A DNA stretch of 64,000 bases from Phlebiopsis flavidoalba (GCA_035772785.1 JAOCPU010000038.1:124001-188000); one strand, 5' to 3'. Shown: positions 49,872-62,112, counted from the first letter of the stretch. Translations and numbers: made by a program. Notes: generated by a model not told the origin, from the sequence alone.

Positions 49872-51992
49872 TCGCTCTGCGCTCATGCTCCCGTGCTCGT
49901 CACCTGCCTCCTCGCTCCTTCCTTGGCCTCTATGCATGACCGTGACCTCCCCGGTGCTTATCGAATCTCCTGTGGCAGGCGCGATAGCTGAGACAAGGCG
50001 GCACACGCGTCACACCTAGACCTACGGAGCCACTCGCGCTACAAATCCATTCCTGCCGGACGGGCTCGACGACCCGCCGCTGGCCGAGCTCTGCCCAAAC
50101 TTCCTCGTCGCCTACTTTGCGAGGGGCCTGGGCGGACTCGATCGTGCACCACCACGACACCAGAGGTGTTGCGCCCGACCCATTCCTCCCTTCTTTCTCG
50201 CGCTCACCTCACTCCATACATGAAAGAAAGAAAAGAATGTCTGATGGGGCGGCGTGCAGGAGGCGACCGTGTTCCCGGTGCTGAACACGAAGATGATCTG
50301 ATTTTTCGCACGAGCAAGGCGCAGCACGTGCAGGTGCAACGCGTTCCTCGACTGGTTCGTCGTATCCTCGACACCGCGCGACAAACCGTGTGCGCGCCGC
50401 GCGCGCCGGACGAATCCGCCGCGGCGTTCGACGCGCCCAAGCTGAAAGCGCTGCTGCACAAGGACGCCGCGCCCGTCATGGTTGCCGTCCCACTAGAGCC
50501 ACCTGTCCCTCCGCTTTAATACCACTCACAAGGGATGCGAGCGGCGGAGAGCCAGTTTGGGCACTTTGACGAGGAGCTGCTGCGCACATCGAGGGCGAAG
50601 CAAGTTCCGCCGCGCGGCGGGCTTACACGGAGAGGCCGAGGAGTTGCCGCGCGAGCCGTCGTGGTACGGGAGTGGTCGCGCACGCGAAGGACGCAGGGCG
50701 ACCGTTCCTCGTTCGTGCCCTGTGCATGCGCTGGTCCGTGCCCCCTTCTTCTTCGTGTGTCGCAGTGTTTTATGTGGCGACTGATTGGCGAATTGCGTCA
50801 AGAAAGCGCATATACGGGACGGCGCGGCCGGAGTTGGTGAAAAGTACCCGCCGCCGTTTCTCTGTTTCACGCGCCCGGGGCCCTCTGGAGTAGACGTGGG
50901 CCCCTAGTCGCAAGACTCGTCGCGTGCCGTGATATGTATGCTCGCGAAGCCGTACTCGGGGTGTGCTCAATCATGTGTCGATTTTTTGTGGTTTGTGGTT
51001 GCTAAAGTGGTGGTGGGTGGTAAGTCATAATTGTAATTTATGGGCCGTATGTCGAATGTCCGTCGACCCGTTTGGCAAATAGTGATATGTGCATTTGGCT
51101 AGTTTCCATTGGAAAAATAGTTTCCGTATGGGCAGTATACATGCGTATTGGGCTATTGGTACTGTTGTGGGCTATTGGAGAGTCGAATGTCGCGCTTATT
51201 GGCTTAGCGGGCGATTTGACGCCTATTGTCCCTTCGGTGCTATGATGCACACACTGTTCTTCTGGGCTACGTCCCTGTCTGAAGCGTATCTGGACATCCC
51301 CACAATTTTCTTGATGCTAGGTCGTATATATTATCGCGTATATGGATAGTAGTTTACTGCAACTATAGCGTCGTGGCGCGCAGCCACGAGCTACGTCGAC
51401 AGCCCCCAAAGCTGTAGACGACACGCCCAGAACAACTACGACGGCCCCAAACACCGGTCATCTCCGTCAAACTCGGCGATGCGAATTCGGGTGGCCCGTC
51501 CCGTTCATGTCGTCAACGCTCTGCGCTCCGGGAAAAAAGCCCCAGCAGTGCCGCCCTCGGTCGTTCTGCACAATATCCAAATCAGCCGTGCCCGCCCCTT
51601 TGTCCCTCCCCCGATTGTCTCCCTAACGCAGGTTTTTGGTTGCTCGTTTCGCAGCTTTATCGCGTTCCCGCCGCAGACACTTGTAACCCACATCGTCCGA
51701 TTCCCCCCCCATCGCCATCGCCCGTCGCCGTCTCCCGTCCCGGGCGGTGCTCGCCGGGGTATGCAGCTTATTGGATCTGGAGCCCACCGTGGGTGCACCG
51801 TGAATGCCAGTCGGGCAAGATGATACTCATCACCCCCCCGTACTGGGCGCGGTGAGCGTGTACCCTGACTTCAGTGCAGCCGGTGCGCACGCGTGAGATT
51901 CAGTGGAGGAGTGGATGAGAGCAAGCAACAGGCGTTGCCAGATCGCGATCGCGCATGTTGTAACATGGCGGCCTCGCGGTGGCTATACATAG

Positions 51993-53693
51993 ATGAGCGA
52001 GCCTCTCCCGTCTCCGCCCTCTCCACATCGCGGAGAGGTCCTCCCCCTCGCATCCTACACCTCGCATCTCCTCTCATTTCTAGGAGACAGACAAGAAGCT
52101 AAAGACCTGCCGTCACACGCTGCAATCGACCTCTCCGCCGAAGCCCTCCTCGCGGATAGCGTTCCACGAGGCGCGCTGCACGCAGCGGGCGCAGACAGCG
52201 CAGACGCATACGCGCTGCGCAAGCGCGTGCAGGCGCTCGCGGACGCCGTCAAGGTAGAGCGCGAGGTGCTTCGGCCCGACTCGAGTACACCGTGCTCATC
52301 CGCCTGGTACGCTTCTCCCCTTCCTCCCGGGGGTGTGTATGTTGATGTAAGAGGGTGTACGAGAGCGCCGCAGGAGACAGTTCAGCACTGCGGTTTTCTC
52401 GTTGCGGAGCTCGGGGGTGGCTGGATGCCATGGCAGATGGCAGCCGCACGCTCCGCGCAGCTCGCGTCGCGGGCCGCGCGCGTGCCCGCGAGCGGCCTTC
52501 CTCGAGTCGTGCGCGCCCCGTGTTCCCCCCCCTCCCCCGCCCGCACCGCGACTTGGACGCGGCGCAGGCATCGCGATGGCGCGCGCTCGTCGCGCAGGGC
52601 GTCTTCGACGAGTGTGGGCGGCTTCGTGCGCGCGCGTGTACGCGAACAACAAATTCAGCTGACACGCTCCGCGCCGACGCGCCGCACACGCTCACGGACG
52701 CCCGTCGGCCTTCGTGTGCGCCGTCCTGCCGTTCCTTCCCACCCCTGTCCCCCCTCCCACTTACACTCGCTCGCTGACGCACGCATAGCGGCGACGACGC
52801 GCATGAAGGCGACGGGCTATTTGTTGGAGGCGGCGCGCGCGGCGGGCGCCGACGCGCGCGCGAAGCCCGCGATGAACCTCGCGTTCGGGTTCGAGGAGCA
52901 CGTGTTCGAGTGGTTCGCGAGCCCCGACCAGGCGTGGCGCGGGGCGGCGGATGGGGCGCGCGATGCAGCAGCTGCACCGCATGGCGAACGGGCACGTCGT
53001 CGCGCGGTGGGTGAAGTTCCCTCTGTCTTAGTGAGGCACTTCGGGTGGTGCTGAAGGGAGGGCAGATTTCGACTGGGCGGGGCTCAAGGGCCCCGTGGTG
53101 GACGTCGGCGTGGCGGGATTGGGTCGCTCGAGATGGCGCTCCTGGAGGCGTACCCGACACGTGCCCCGCGTTCACGATCTTTGACATCCCGCAGACGTCC
53201 GAGAACGCCAAGAAGGTGCGTGCTTTCCCCCTCCACATTTAATGTTTTATTCACGGGGGACACGGTAGATATGGGCAGACAAACCCGCGGCGGCGCAATC
53301 CCGCATCTCCTTCGTCGCGGGCGACTTCCTCGCGCCTTCTGTGGCCGAAAACCCGCCTGCCCGTCGGCGCACCGACGTACCTCATCCGCCACGTCCTGCA
53401 CGACTGGACGGACGACCAGGTCGTGGCGATCCTGGCGAACGTGCGCGGCGCGATGGGCCGCGGCGCGACGCTGCTCGTGTGCGAGATGCTGCTGCGCGCG
53501 GACAGCGCGCGCTTCGTGCACCTGACGAGCATGCAGCTGCTCGCGCTCAACAACGGCGCGACGACGCGCACCGAGGGCGAGGTGTGTGCGCTGCTGGTCC
53601 AAGCCGGGTTCAAGGTCGTGGCGCGTGCATGTCATGCGTGCGGTGGACGCGATTATCGAGGCTGTGCCGCTTGTGGAGGGCGAGGAGGCTTAG
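51993..53693 (+). CDS. SAM-dependent O-methyltransferase (COMT-like)
   Basis: Small-molecule O-methyltransferase of the Methyltransf_2 family. ATG at 51993 gives MSEPLPSPPSPHRGEVLPLA and a helical dimerisation region (DAYALRKRVQALADAVKVER). A winged-helix part includes ALVAQGVFDECGRLRARV and YANNKFS. MKATGYLLEAARAAG, FGFEEHVFEWF, ADFDWAGLKGPVVDVG and IGSLEMALLEAYP follow, giving motif I as DVGGG-GS after one indel, then FTIFDIPQTSENAKK. The catalytic region reads TYLIRHVLHDWTDDQVVAIL with the family's HDW catalytic His, then GRGATLLVCEMLL, QLLALNNGATTRTEGE and DAIIEAVPLVEGEEA-stop at 53691-53693. At least five frame changes and 4-5 introns. It lies 860 bp upstream of the NRPS-like gene on the same strand, so it is the likely methylating tailoring enzyme. 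Confidence 0.87.
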
Positions 53694-54551
53694 ATAGGGC
53701 AAGGTGCAAACTCTGTAGAAGTGTGTTTTTTTTTCGATGTGTTTTCGCGTTGTTGTGTTGTTTCTGCTGTGGCCCCAATCGTACCATGTATGCCCGTGTA
53801 TCAGTATCCTCCGCTAGAGACGCAGACGAAACAGAGATCGTGCCTCGCAGCCGCGTTGCCAGACGCAGATCACACATAACGGCCGGAGTGATGCAACTGG
53901 TACGAGAACCCGGATGTGCATTCGCCCAGTGATGCTGCCGCCGCTGCATCAGCTAGGCCGCTTCAGGGGCCCTCGCCAGCCGGGGCGGTGTGCCAAGGAC
54001 AGCGCCACGCAGATAGCACCAGAAGATGGTCTGTCAGGCGCACGCCACAAGCCCGTGTGCGTAGAAAGGCGGAAACGGGGAGCCACCCGCTGCTGGGTGC
54101 GGTCCACGGGGTGCCCCGCCCGCCGCATCGGGACGACGCGGAGGCGCCCAGAACGCGCCGCACCTCCGCGTCCACCGCGCTATTGGATCAGTGGAGGGAG
54201 ACTTGGTGGCAACGCACGCACATCGGGCGAGCCCGTGCTCGATCTGATGGCAGGCACTAATGAAAGGGGGGGGGGGGGTGGGGGAGGGAGAGAAAGCTCC
54301 GCCACGGCCCAATTTGCGCTCGCCCCTGGTCGCGGTGTGGCGCGCGAAACACGGTAGTGTGCAGGCCGCGGCGTGGCGGGAGGAGGGCTAGTAGCGAGGC
54401 TCCCCGCGGGTGGGCGCACGGTGTCGCGGTTTCCATCAGCGATCACAGGAGCGCGAGCGAGAGGTACATAACCGCGAGCCTCCGCGGGCCTATGTCGTCC
54501 AGCACCCAGTCGTCTTTTCTTTTCTCTCTCTCTTGACTACGACCAAAACCC
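53694..54551. promoter_or_regulatory. Intergenic region upstream of the NRPS-like gene
   Basis: No gene seen. It contains a 13-nt G run at 54266-54278 and a CT-rich stretch (TTTCTTTTCTCTCTCTC) just before the ATG at 54552, usual for the transcription-start side of basidiomycete genes. Confidence 0.4.
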
Positions 54552-57500
54552 ATGGCCGCCGCGACACTCCCCGTCACGCTCCCCGACCTCCTCGCCGCCC
54601 GCGCACAGGGCCCCGACCCCGCCGCGATCCACTTTCTCGACGCGGCCGGCGCGGTGACCCGCGAGCTCTCGTACGCCGCGCTCTACGCCGACGCGGCGCG
54701 CGACGCGCAGCGGCTGCTCGCCGCGGGGCTCGACCCCGCGACGGACATCGTGATCACGAGCTTCCCGGACCACGAGAGCCACATGCGCGTGTTCTGGGCG
54801 TGCTGCCTCGGTGCGTACCCTCTGACGTCGCTGCGGGCCGCCCGCGCTGACGCCAGCCTTTGCAGCGGGCATCCCCGTGTCCCCGGTCCCGCCGCCTGCA
54901 CCCGGACCCCTCGCGCCAGAGCCTGTTCTTCGCGCACCTCCAGAGCCTCTTCCGCGGCCCCACGCGCTCGTCGCCGCCGCGGACACCATCGCGGCCGTGC
55001 GCCGCGTCGCGCCGGGCATCCCAGGCGCTCTCGACCGCCGCGCTCGCGGGGCAGCCCGTCGGCGCCGCGACGAAGGCGAAGGTGTTCCCCGCGCGCGCCG
55101 TGCGCCCCGACGACGTCGTGTGCCTCATGCTCACGAGCGGCAGCACGGGCAACTCCAAGGCCGTCGCGCTGCGCCACGCGAACCTCCTCTCGAGCGTCCG
55201 CGGCAAAGAGCGCGCACCACCGCACGGAGCGCGCACTCGCGGTTCCTCAAACTGGATCGCGTTCGACCACGTCGCGTGCGTCTCGGAGATCCACCTCCAC
55301 GCGCTCGAGCTCAACGCGCAGTACGTGTGTCTCCCTCCGCCGCCTAGGGTAGAGACTGACGACGCCGCAGCCAGTACCACGTCGCGCCCGCGGCGGTCGT
55401 GCAGCAGCCGCGCCGCTTGCTCGAGTGGTGCGCCGCGCGGCGCATCAGCTACACCTTCAGCCCGAACTTTCTCATCGCGCAGCTCTGCCGCGAGCTCGCG
55501 GGCGAGCGCGCCGCGCTGGACCTCGCGCCGCTGCGCGCGTTCATCACCGGCGGCGAGGGCCGTGCCCGTGCGGACGGCGGTCGCGTTCGCGGACCTGCTC
55601 GAGGCGCACGGCGCGGCGCGCGACTGCCTGCGCGCGGGCTTCGGCATGAGCGAGACCGGGGTACGTGGCGCGTTCCTGGGTGGCCTGTGGCGTGCTGACC
55701 GGACCGCGCAGGCGGGCTGCATCTACGGCACGCGCGCGATCGTGCGCGACGCGGGCAGCGTGTGCGGAAAAAGTATCTGTCGCTCGGCGAGTGCTGCGCG
55801 GGCGTGCGCGTGCGCGTCGTCTCGCGCGCGACGGGCGCGGTGTGTGCGCCGCTCGAGCCGGGCTAGCAGCTGCAGCTCGCGGGGGCCGTCGGTGTTCGGC
55901 GGGTACCTCAACAACCCGCAGGCGAACGCGGAGAGCTTCAACGGCCGACGGGTGGTTCATCACCGGCGACAGCGCGCAGCTCGACCAGGACGGCTGCCTG
56001 CACCTCGTCGGGCGCGACAAGGACCACGTGAACATCAACGGCGTCAAGCACCCCAGCGTCGACGTCGAGCACTTTGTCGAGGACGCCGCGATCGCCGGCG
56101 TCGCCCGCGCGCACGTCTTTGTGTGCCCCATGCGCCTGCCCGCCTCGGACACGGACACGTACGCCGTGTTCTACCAGCACGCGGCCGCGCTCGAGCCGGA
56201 CGCGCTCGCCGACAAGCACCCTCGCCGCCGTCCTCGCCGCGAACCGCGCGATCCGCAACCGCTGCAATTCGTCTTCTGCGCCCAGGCCCCGCACGGCCGT
56301 GCTCCCCCTCCCGCGCAAAATACTTTTCCAAAACCGCACTCGGCAAGGTCTCGCGCTCCGCGCTCATGGCCGCCTACACGCGCGGCGAGTTCGCCGCGCT
56401 CGAGGCCACGCTCGCCGCCGCCGCGGCGCTACTCCCCGACGCCGCCGGCGCGCCGCTCAACGCCGTCGAGCAGGCCGTGTTCGCGGTCGTCGCGGACGTG
56501 CTCGGGCGCGACGCGGCGGGTCTGCGGCGCAAGCGACAGCCTCTTTGACATCGGCACGTCCTCGATGCACCTCGTGCGGCTCAAGCACGGGCTGCAGGCG
56601 CGCCTGCGCATCGCCGACATCCCCATGATCGACCTCCTGCGGCACCCCGCGCTCGGCGAGCTCTGCGCGTTCCTCGGCGGCGAGGGCGGCGAGAGCACGT
56701 ACAGCCCGCTCGTCTGCATGCAGCCGCAGGGTTCCAAGCCGCCCGTGTTCCTCGTGCACCCCGGCGTCGGCGAGGTGCTCGTGTTCGTGAACCTCGCGCG
56801 CGTGCTCGGCGGCGACCGCCCCGTGTACGCGCTGCGCGCGCGCGGGTTCGACGCGGGCGAGGCGCCGTTCGGCTCGTTCGACGAGATGGTGCAGGCGTAC
56901 ACGCCGCCGCCGTGGCCGCGCGGCAGCCGGATGGGCCCCTGTACCTCGGCGGGTACAGCTTCGGCGGCGCGGTCGCGTTCGAGGTCGCGAAGGCGCTCGA
57001 GGGCGCGGGCCGCGCCGTCGCGTGGGTCGGCGTGTTCAACCTCCCGCCGCACATCCAGTTCCGCATGCGCGAGCTCGTCTGGGCCGAGGTCCTCGCGAAC
57101 CTCTTCATGTTCCTCGCGCTCATCGCGCCCGCGGACTTTGAGCCCGCCAAGGCGCGGCTCCTCGGCGCGTTCCCGCACCTCAGGGGCGCGGACGCGGAGC
57201 CCGCGGACGCAGCACACATCATCGAGTGGCTCCTCGCGCAGAGCGACCAGGCCCGCGCGGCGGAGCTCCAGCTCACGTGCTACGTAACGCCCGCCGAGCT
57301 CGGGCGCTGGACGCAGGTCGCGTACGGCCTCTCGTGCCTCGGCCGCACCTACGCGCCCGCGGGCACGCTGCGCGGCGCGCGGCTGACCGTCTTCTGCGCG
57401 GTGCCGCTGCCGTCGATGGGCACGCGCGCGCAGTTCAAGGCGCAGCGCCTCGCGCGCTGGGCGGACCACGCGGGCCCGCGCGGCGCGTCGAGTTCGTCGA

Positions 57501-57614
57501 CGTCGACGGCGAGCACTACACCATGATCTCGGACGCGCACGTCGAGAGCTTCGCGGGGCGCATGCGCGCGGCGCTCGCGCGCGCGGAGGAGCCCGTCGAC
57601 ACACTCCCGCCCCG
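54552..57614 (+). CDS. NRPS-like synthetase, A-T-TE architecture
   Basis: Adenylation, thiolation and thioesterase domains without a condensation domain, as in atromentin, polyporic-acid and aspulvinone-type synthetases, which activate and dimerise aryl-pyruvic acids. Start MAAATLPVTLPDLLAARAQG. A domain: VCLMLTSGSTGNSKAVALRH (A3), WIAFDHVACVSEIHLHALEL, FITGGEAVPVRTAVAF, LRAGFGMSETG (A5), GDSAQLDQDGCLHLVGRDKD (A7/A8) and KTALGKVSRS (A10 Lys). T domain: DSLFDIGTSSMHLVRLKHGL with the phosphopantetheine Ser. TE: PVFLVHPGVGEVL, GYSFGGAVAFE (nucleophile Ser) and GEHYTMIS (His). Introns near 54814-54864, 55323-55370 and 55663-55711. A dozen or more one-base frame changes. There is no stop before the oxygenase coding starts. 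Substrate not predictable from what I can read. Confidence 0.95.
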
Positions 57615-58854
57615 TCGTCGTGGACGGCCGCCGCGACTTTGACGCGATCCCGCTCGTCGACTTTGCGCTCGCGGCGCGCGACGAGGCGCGCTACTACGCG
57701 CAGCTGCGCCATGCGCTCGAGGATGTCGGCTTCGGCATCTTTGTGAACGTCCCCGGGTTCGAGGACGGCGCGTTCCAGAAGGAGTTTTTTGCGCTGTGCC
57801 ATCGGCTGTTTACGAAGCCCCAGGAGTGGAAGGACGAGCTCTCGACGGATAGGTCGTATGCGCTGCGTGGGTATACGCGCGCGGATCGGATGGCCGGCTC
57901 GCACAAGGTGTGTGCTGTGCGCAAGCTCCGACGTGGTGGGTGGCTAATGGTATTTGCAGGCGCATGCAGAGGCGTATCGCTTCGGGCCTGATCTGCCCTG
58001 CTCCCGGGGGAGACGACGTTCCGTTCTGGCTGAAGCTCCACCAAGGCATGTCCGGTGCCAGTACTTATGTTTCCTTTTGCTGACATTGTGCAGGACCCAA
58101 CCAATGGCCCGCCGAGAGCGACTGTGCCCAAATTCCGCGCAACCGTCGACACGCTGCACGACCGCTACCACGCGCTCAACCTCGCGCTGAACAAGCACAT
58201 CGCCAAAGCTGCTCGGCATAGCCCCGCAGGCGCTCCTCAACTCGTACTTCCCCGACGCGTACGAGTTCAACAGCGCGATCTGGCACTACCTCCCGCTCAC
58301 GCCGCAGATCCGCGCGGCGGCTAAGAACGGCTTCGCGCAGGGCATGCACGAGCACCGCGACCCGTCGACGTTTCCTCACGTGCCTCATCCAGTTCGCGCG
58401 AGGGCCTGCAGGTGCAGAACCACCGCGGGCAGTGGGTCGACGTGCCCATGGTCCCGGGCGGCGTCGTCTGCAACATCGGTGCGCACCCCGCCCCAGCCCA
58501 TTTGCGCGCCCGCTGACCCCAGGACACAGGCATGCAGCTCATGCGGCTGACGGGCGGCAAGCTCGTCGCGACGACGCACCGCGTCAACACGCTCAACATC
58601 GGCGCGGACCGCTACAACGTTCCCGTACGTGCTCTCGACGCGCCTCGACAAGGCGATCGAGCCGCTGCCCCAGTTCGCGACGGACGACGTCGCGAAGCTG
58701 CATGTGCCGCCGAACCCGACGATCCTCAAGCTCATGGCGATCAAGGACCCGCTCGTGCGCAGCGGGATACCAGCGCATGAGTCTCTTTCCGTCTGCGGCG
58801 TACAAGCTTTACCCCGAGGAGTGGGAACGGGCACAGGAGCTGGGTGTGATTTAA
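57615..58854 (+). CDS. 2-oxoglutarate/Fe(II) oxygenase (isopenicillin N synthase-like), possibly fused to the NRPS-like protein
   Basis: Non-haem iron oxygenase of the DIOX_N/2OG-FeII_Oxy type. N-terminal part: VVVDGRRDFDAIPLVDF, YYAQLRHALEDVGFGIFVNV, LFTKPQEWKDELSTDRSYAL. Catalytic core: FWLKLHQ, then across an intron GPNQWP, FNSAIWHYLPLTPQIRAAA, MHEHRDPSTF with the HxD iron ligands (His 58353-58355, Asp 58359-58361), VPMVPGGVVCNIG, MQLMRLTGGKLVATTHRVN with the distal His (58577-58579), RYNVPYVLSTRLD with the 2OG-binding Arg, and a tail ending ERAQELGVI-stop at 58852-58854. No ATG stands near the N-terminus. The reading begins within 25 nt of the thioesterase end, in a frame one base away, next to a CCCC run. 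It is either a C-terminal domain of the synthetase or a gene whose start is lost. Confidence 0.9.
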
Positions 58855-61800
58855 TTGTGTTTCTGTCTATCTAAATGAACTTGTGGCCTGCTGATAATTT
58901 TCTCCTCATTTTCCTTGCTTCTTGATAATCTGGCGTCGGAACGACTTGTACCACCAATGTACCACTAGACCGTAAAAAGTTGTGTAGCTCTGAGGATTTC
59001 TCTTGATTTGTGTAGAATTAGCGACAATCTCAATTATGTTATGACCTAGACACCAACTTGCTCGAGCCTGGACTCTTCGATATGTATAGTGTGCCTGCGA
59101 GGTGCCTTGGAATGCTGGAAGCCTGCCTGTCCGTTTGTCCGGCCCGATGTATCGGAAATTAACCGGAAGTTTGAAGTTGACCTCGGCCACTATCTTCTCC
59201 GTCTGTGCGAGCACGGATACTGTCCATTCATCTTTTTCTCAGAAATAGCACGGTTCGATGTGACCCAAGCTATGCCATCCAACGGCCCTACGATAAACCC
59301 AGCAGAACCATGCCATTGTTGCCATCCGCCAACTGGCCATGATTAATCACGCGCCGCATGCACGGTCGGAATCTTAGCCGACGCTCATGACGCTTCTACC
59401 CACATCCTGAAGCTGTCTACGCGCATCGCCCCCTCACATTGCGCTTTTCTAGCTTGAACAGGAGCCAGCATACGACGCCACAGAGTAGGCTCCCCGAGCG
59501 TCCGACGTCCGATTGCACCGTCTGAGTCAGTTCATCGCCGACATGTTGCACGCACGGTTCTCTGCTTAATGTTGACAGGGCGGCGTATGGCGCCACAGAG
59601 CGAGAGCTGTTCATATCGGTCGAGGAGCAGCGTCGCCGAGGACAATGTCCATTCGAGGCGTCTGCCATGTCTATCTACGAAGATAAAATTACATTGGCCT
59701 GCTCACTGCGCGAAGGTGGCACTGTGGACATAGGTGCCCGGGCATACACCTACGGGCATGTCACTCGGGGCGTTGGGCTCGGGCAGGGCGGCACTCGTTG
59801 GGGGTCGCAAACATGGCCACCCTCCCCCACACGAATAAAACCCGTCGACGGATCCTCTTCGAGCTGTTGCAGGGGGGCTTCTCGGTCGCGGGTGCCTTGT
59901 GTGTGCTTTGTCTGTGTTTCGTAGTGCGTATCGGGGTGCGTCGTGCGGCATCCTCGGGCAGGGCGGGCAGCGCGCATCGAAGTGTGTGAGAAGCGTCCCC
60001 GAGCGGGAACGGGCGCACATACGGGCGGCGTGTATGTTTTTGGTATATGTCTGGCCGCTCTTGCTGGTGAGAAAAACAGAATATTCAGTGGAATTTCCCT
60101 TGCGCGCCGGCGTCGGTGACCCTGTTTCGTGGGGAGGTGAGACTGCCCGGGTGAGCGGCGGGTTGTGGGGATATCGGGTGCGTCTGGTGTGTAGGGCAGT
60201 CGAGACGAGCTGTAGGCGGGCGTACGCCGCCGGTGACGCAAGCTCCAGGGTTGTATGTTTCATTCCGCGGCTCTTCTGTTCGTCCTTTCGTGGGAACCCT
60301 CCATAGAGTGAAAAACATACCGCATATACCCATGAAACAAGCCTCGGCGGCGCAGTTCATATTGAGGTTGTCCGACAAGAACGCAGAACTACGTGCGTAG
60401 GGTCGCGCGGGCGGCATCCGCTCAGCCTCCCGACGAGGGTCGTTCTTCGTGCGCGTCCCGCGGCGCAAGCGAGAGTGCACTTGCTCACGGTTGAGGCAGG
60501 ACCGTGGGGAATGTAGACGCAATGGAAGAAAAAGGCGTGACAAAGTTGAGCCATTGCAGGAAGTCGTTTGGCAGAGCGTACCGATGCGTACGCACTGAAA
60601 GCGTGAGAAACGACGTGTTTGGATATTTTAGAGTCAGGGGGGTTGGTGCAACGAGTTCGTGTGAATATTAACTCTATTCCCGGTTACGCCAAGAGTTTAC
60701 CTAGGGGACACAAGAAGCACTGTGGCTGGCACAGTCGGAGCAGGGTCGTCCAAAAATACCCGTGGCATAGGTGGCAAGCGGCACGTTTATGATGCAGGCG
60801 CGGTAGTGTGTGTGAGTATGCAGGACTATATGCAGACAAGAGTAAGATTTATCAGCCACTAGCTCTGTGGGGTAGCAGTACGACGAGCCCTCAGGTCGCG
60901 GCAGAGTCGCGGGCAGCGTCCGCTCTGTTCCCAGACGAGAGCCTTGGTTCTGCATGCGCGCCCCAAGTTTGAATGGAAAGCCGAGTGACCTTATTTCTGG
61001 GCGAGTTTGCAGGTGCAGGCGAAATACAAGCGTCATGACATAGCGACAGACTGTGCCGAATTGCCTACTACGCGGTTAGCACATAGGCTAGTGATAGTAC
61101 TCGGTGGCAAAGAACAGCAAGCATCTCATAGGACACAGACGTACCTCTGACGTTTCATTTTGAGGCTCTGTATGTTGCGACGAGCTTTCATGGGGTTTTG
61201 CCTGAGGCGGTGGGAAAGCGATCGTTATTCCTGATATGCATGTGGGGGCGATCCATCAGGAATAGATTGTTTCATGGGCGATGGATCATGGTGCATAATG
61301 CCTTTTTTTTTTAGCAAGTCGCGATTACATATTACGAGTGCAAAAATATCGTGGGCTGTGAGTCGTCTGTGATGGTACACGTGTGTGAGCGTCACACAAA
61401 TTCCGTTTGAGCTCGTAAAACGAGACATGAGAGTACTCACCAAGGGACTCGTGCACCGTCGTGCAGTGATTCGCAAACCTTGATGGCGACGCGGGACGAG
61501 CGCCCGGAGCAAAAAGGCAGGCGCAGCTTCGTGGCGTTTGATCGCGGCGGTGCACGGGGTCCAGAAAAACTCTCTTTCCTCCGCATCGCCACCCTGCAGC
61601 GTCTCTGATCCCGACTCCGATGCCGGCGGTGGAGGCTTCACGGCAGTTCACAATCAATCCGACCCTTGAGGCTCTTGAGCCCCCTCTCTGGCCACTTGAT
61701 CGTTGAGCTTACCTGGCGGCGCTGCATGTCTTAGCAGTATCCATGGTTACCGCCGACGGTGCTCAAACACGAAGCAACAGACCCAGGTCGTCCACAAGTC

Positions 61801-62112
61801 TTGAACTTGAAGGTCAGAGAAAGCGTGCCCCAAACGAGAAGTAAAACACTCTAACTTGCATTTAGATTTCTATCGCGCCTCAGTAGCTCTCATCGCATCA
61901 GCGCCGAGTTGGCTTTCGATGGCGCGACACGAGCGCGCCGCGTGCAACCCCGACCTCCGGGGTGCGCGGCAGACCCTGATGGCTCGATCAACTGATACGC
62001 CTAGACAGCCGCTCGCATTGCATTTATGAGCCTAGCACCTGGCGCGCGCGCCGTCGCCCCCGCCTCCTCCTCCCTCCGCCCTCCTCCCCCCCACCGCGGA
62101 GGCCCTGCCGCC
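58855..62112. other. Gene-free stretch between oxygenase and paralogue B
   Basis: 3.3 kb with no recognised gene, tRNA or transposon on either strand. Frames up to about 185 codons near 59700-60260 have no protein-like motifs. Base composition is lower in GC than in the cluster genes. Confidence 0.45.

Larger units (their letters stand above)
47682..51992. other. GC-rich stretch without a recognised gene
   Basis: 4.3 kb. Many frames stay open because of base composition. The most protein-like pieces are NPFLPDGLDDPPLAELCPNF (about 50045-50105) and DAPKLKALLHKDAAPVMVAV (about 50430-50490), perhaps remains of one plus-strand gene. I cannot assign them. A low-GC patch at 51000-51350 repeats GGGCTATTGG. 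Two 21-nt poly-C runs lie here. Confidence 0.35.

Noticed and set aside
52249..53238. 329-codon minus-strand frame
   Set aside because: Antisense of the O-methyltransferase, with low-complexity Arg/Ser/Pro composition.
56429..57904. 491-codon minus-strand frame
   Set aside because: Antisense shadow of the NRPS-like gene. It is Arg/Ala-rich with no motifs, and frames stay open in GC-rich coding DNA.
54552..58854. The synthetase/oxygenase region as a pseudogene
   Set aside because: All catalytic motifs and splice sites are intact and the same kind of one-base changes hits housekeeping genes, so sequencing indels explain it better.
59750..60263. Overlapping 160-186 codon minus-strand frames
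   Set aside because: Two different frames are open over the same DNA with Arg/Pro-rich composition and no motifs.
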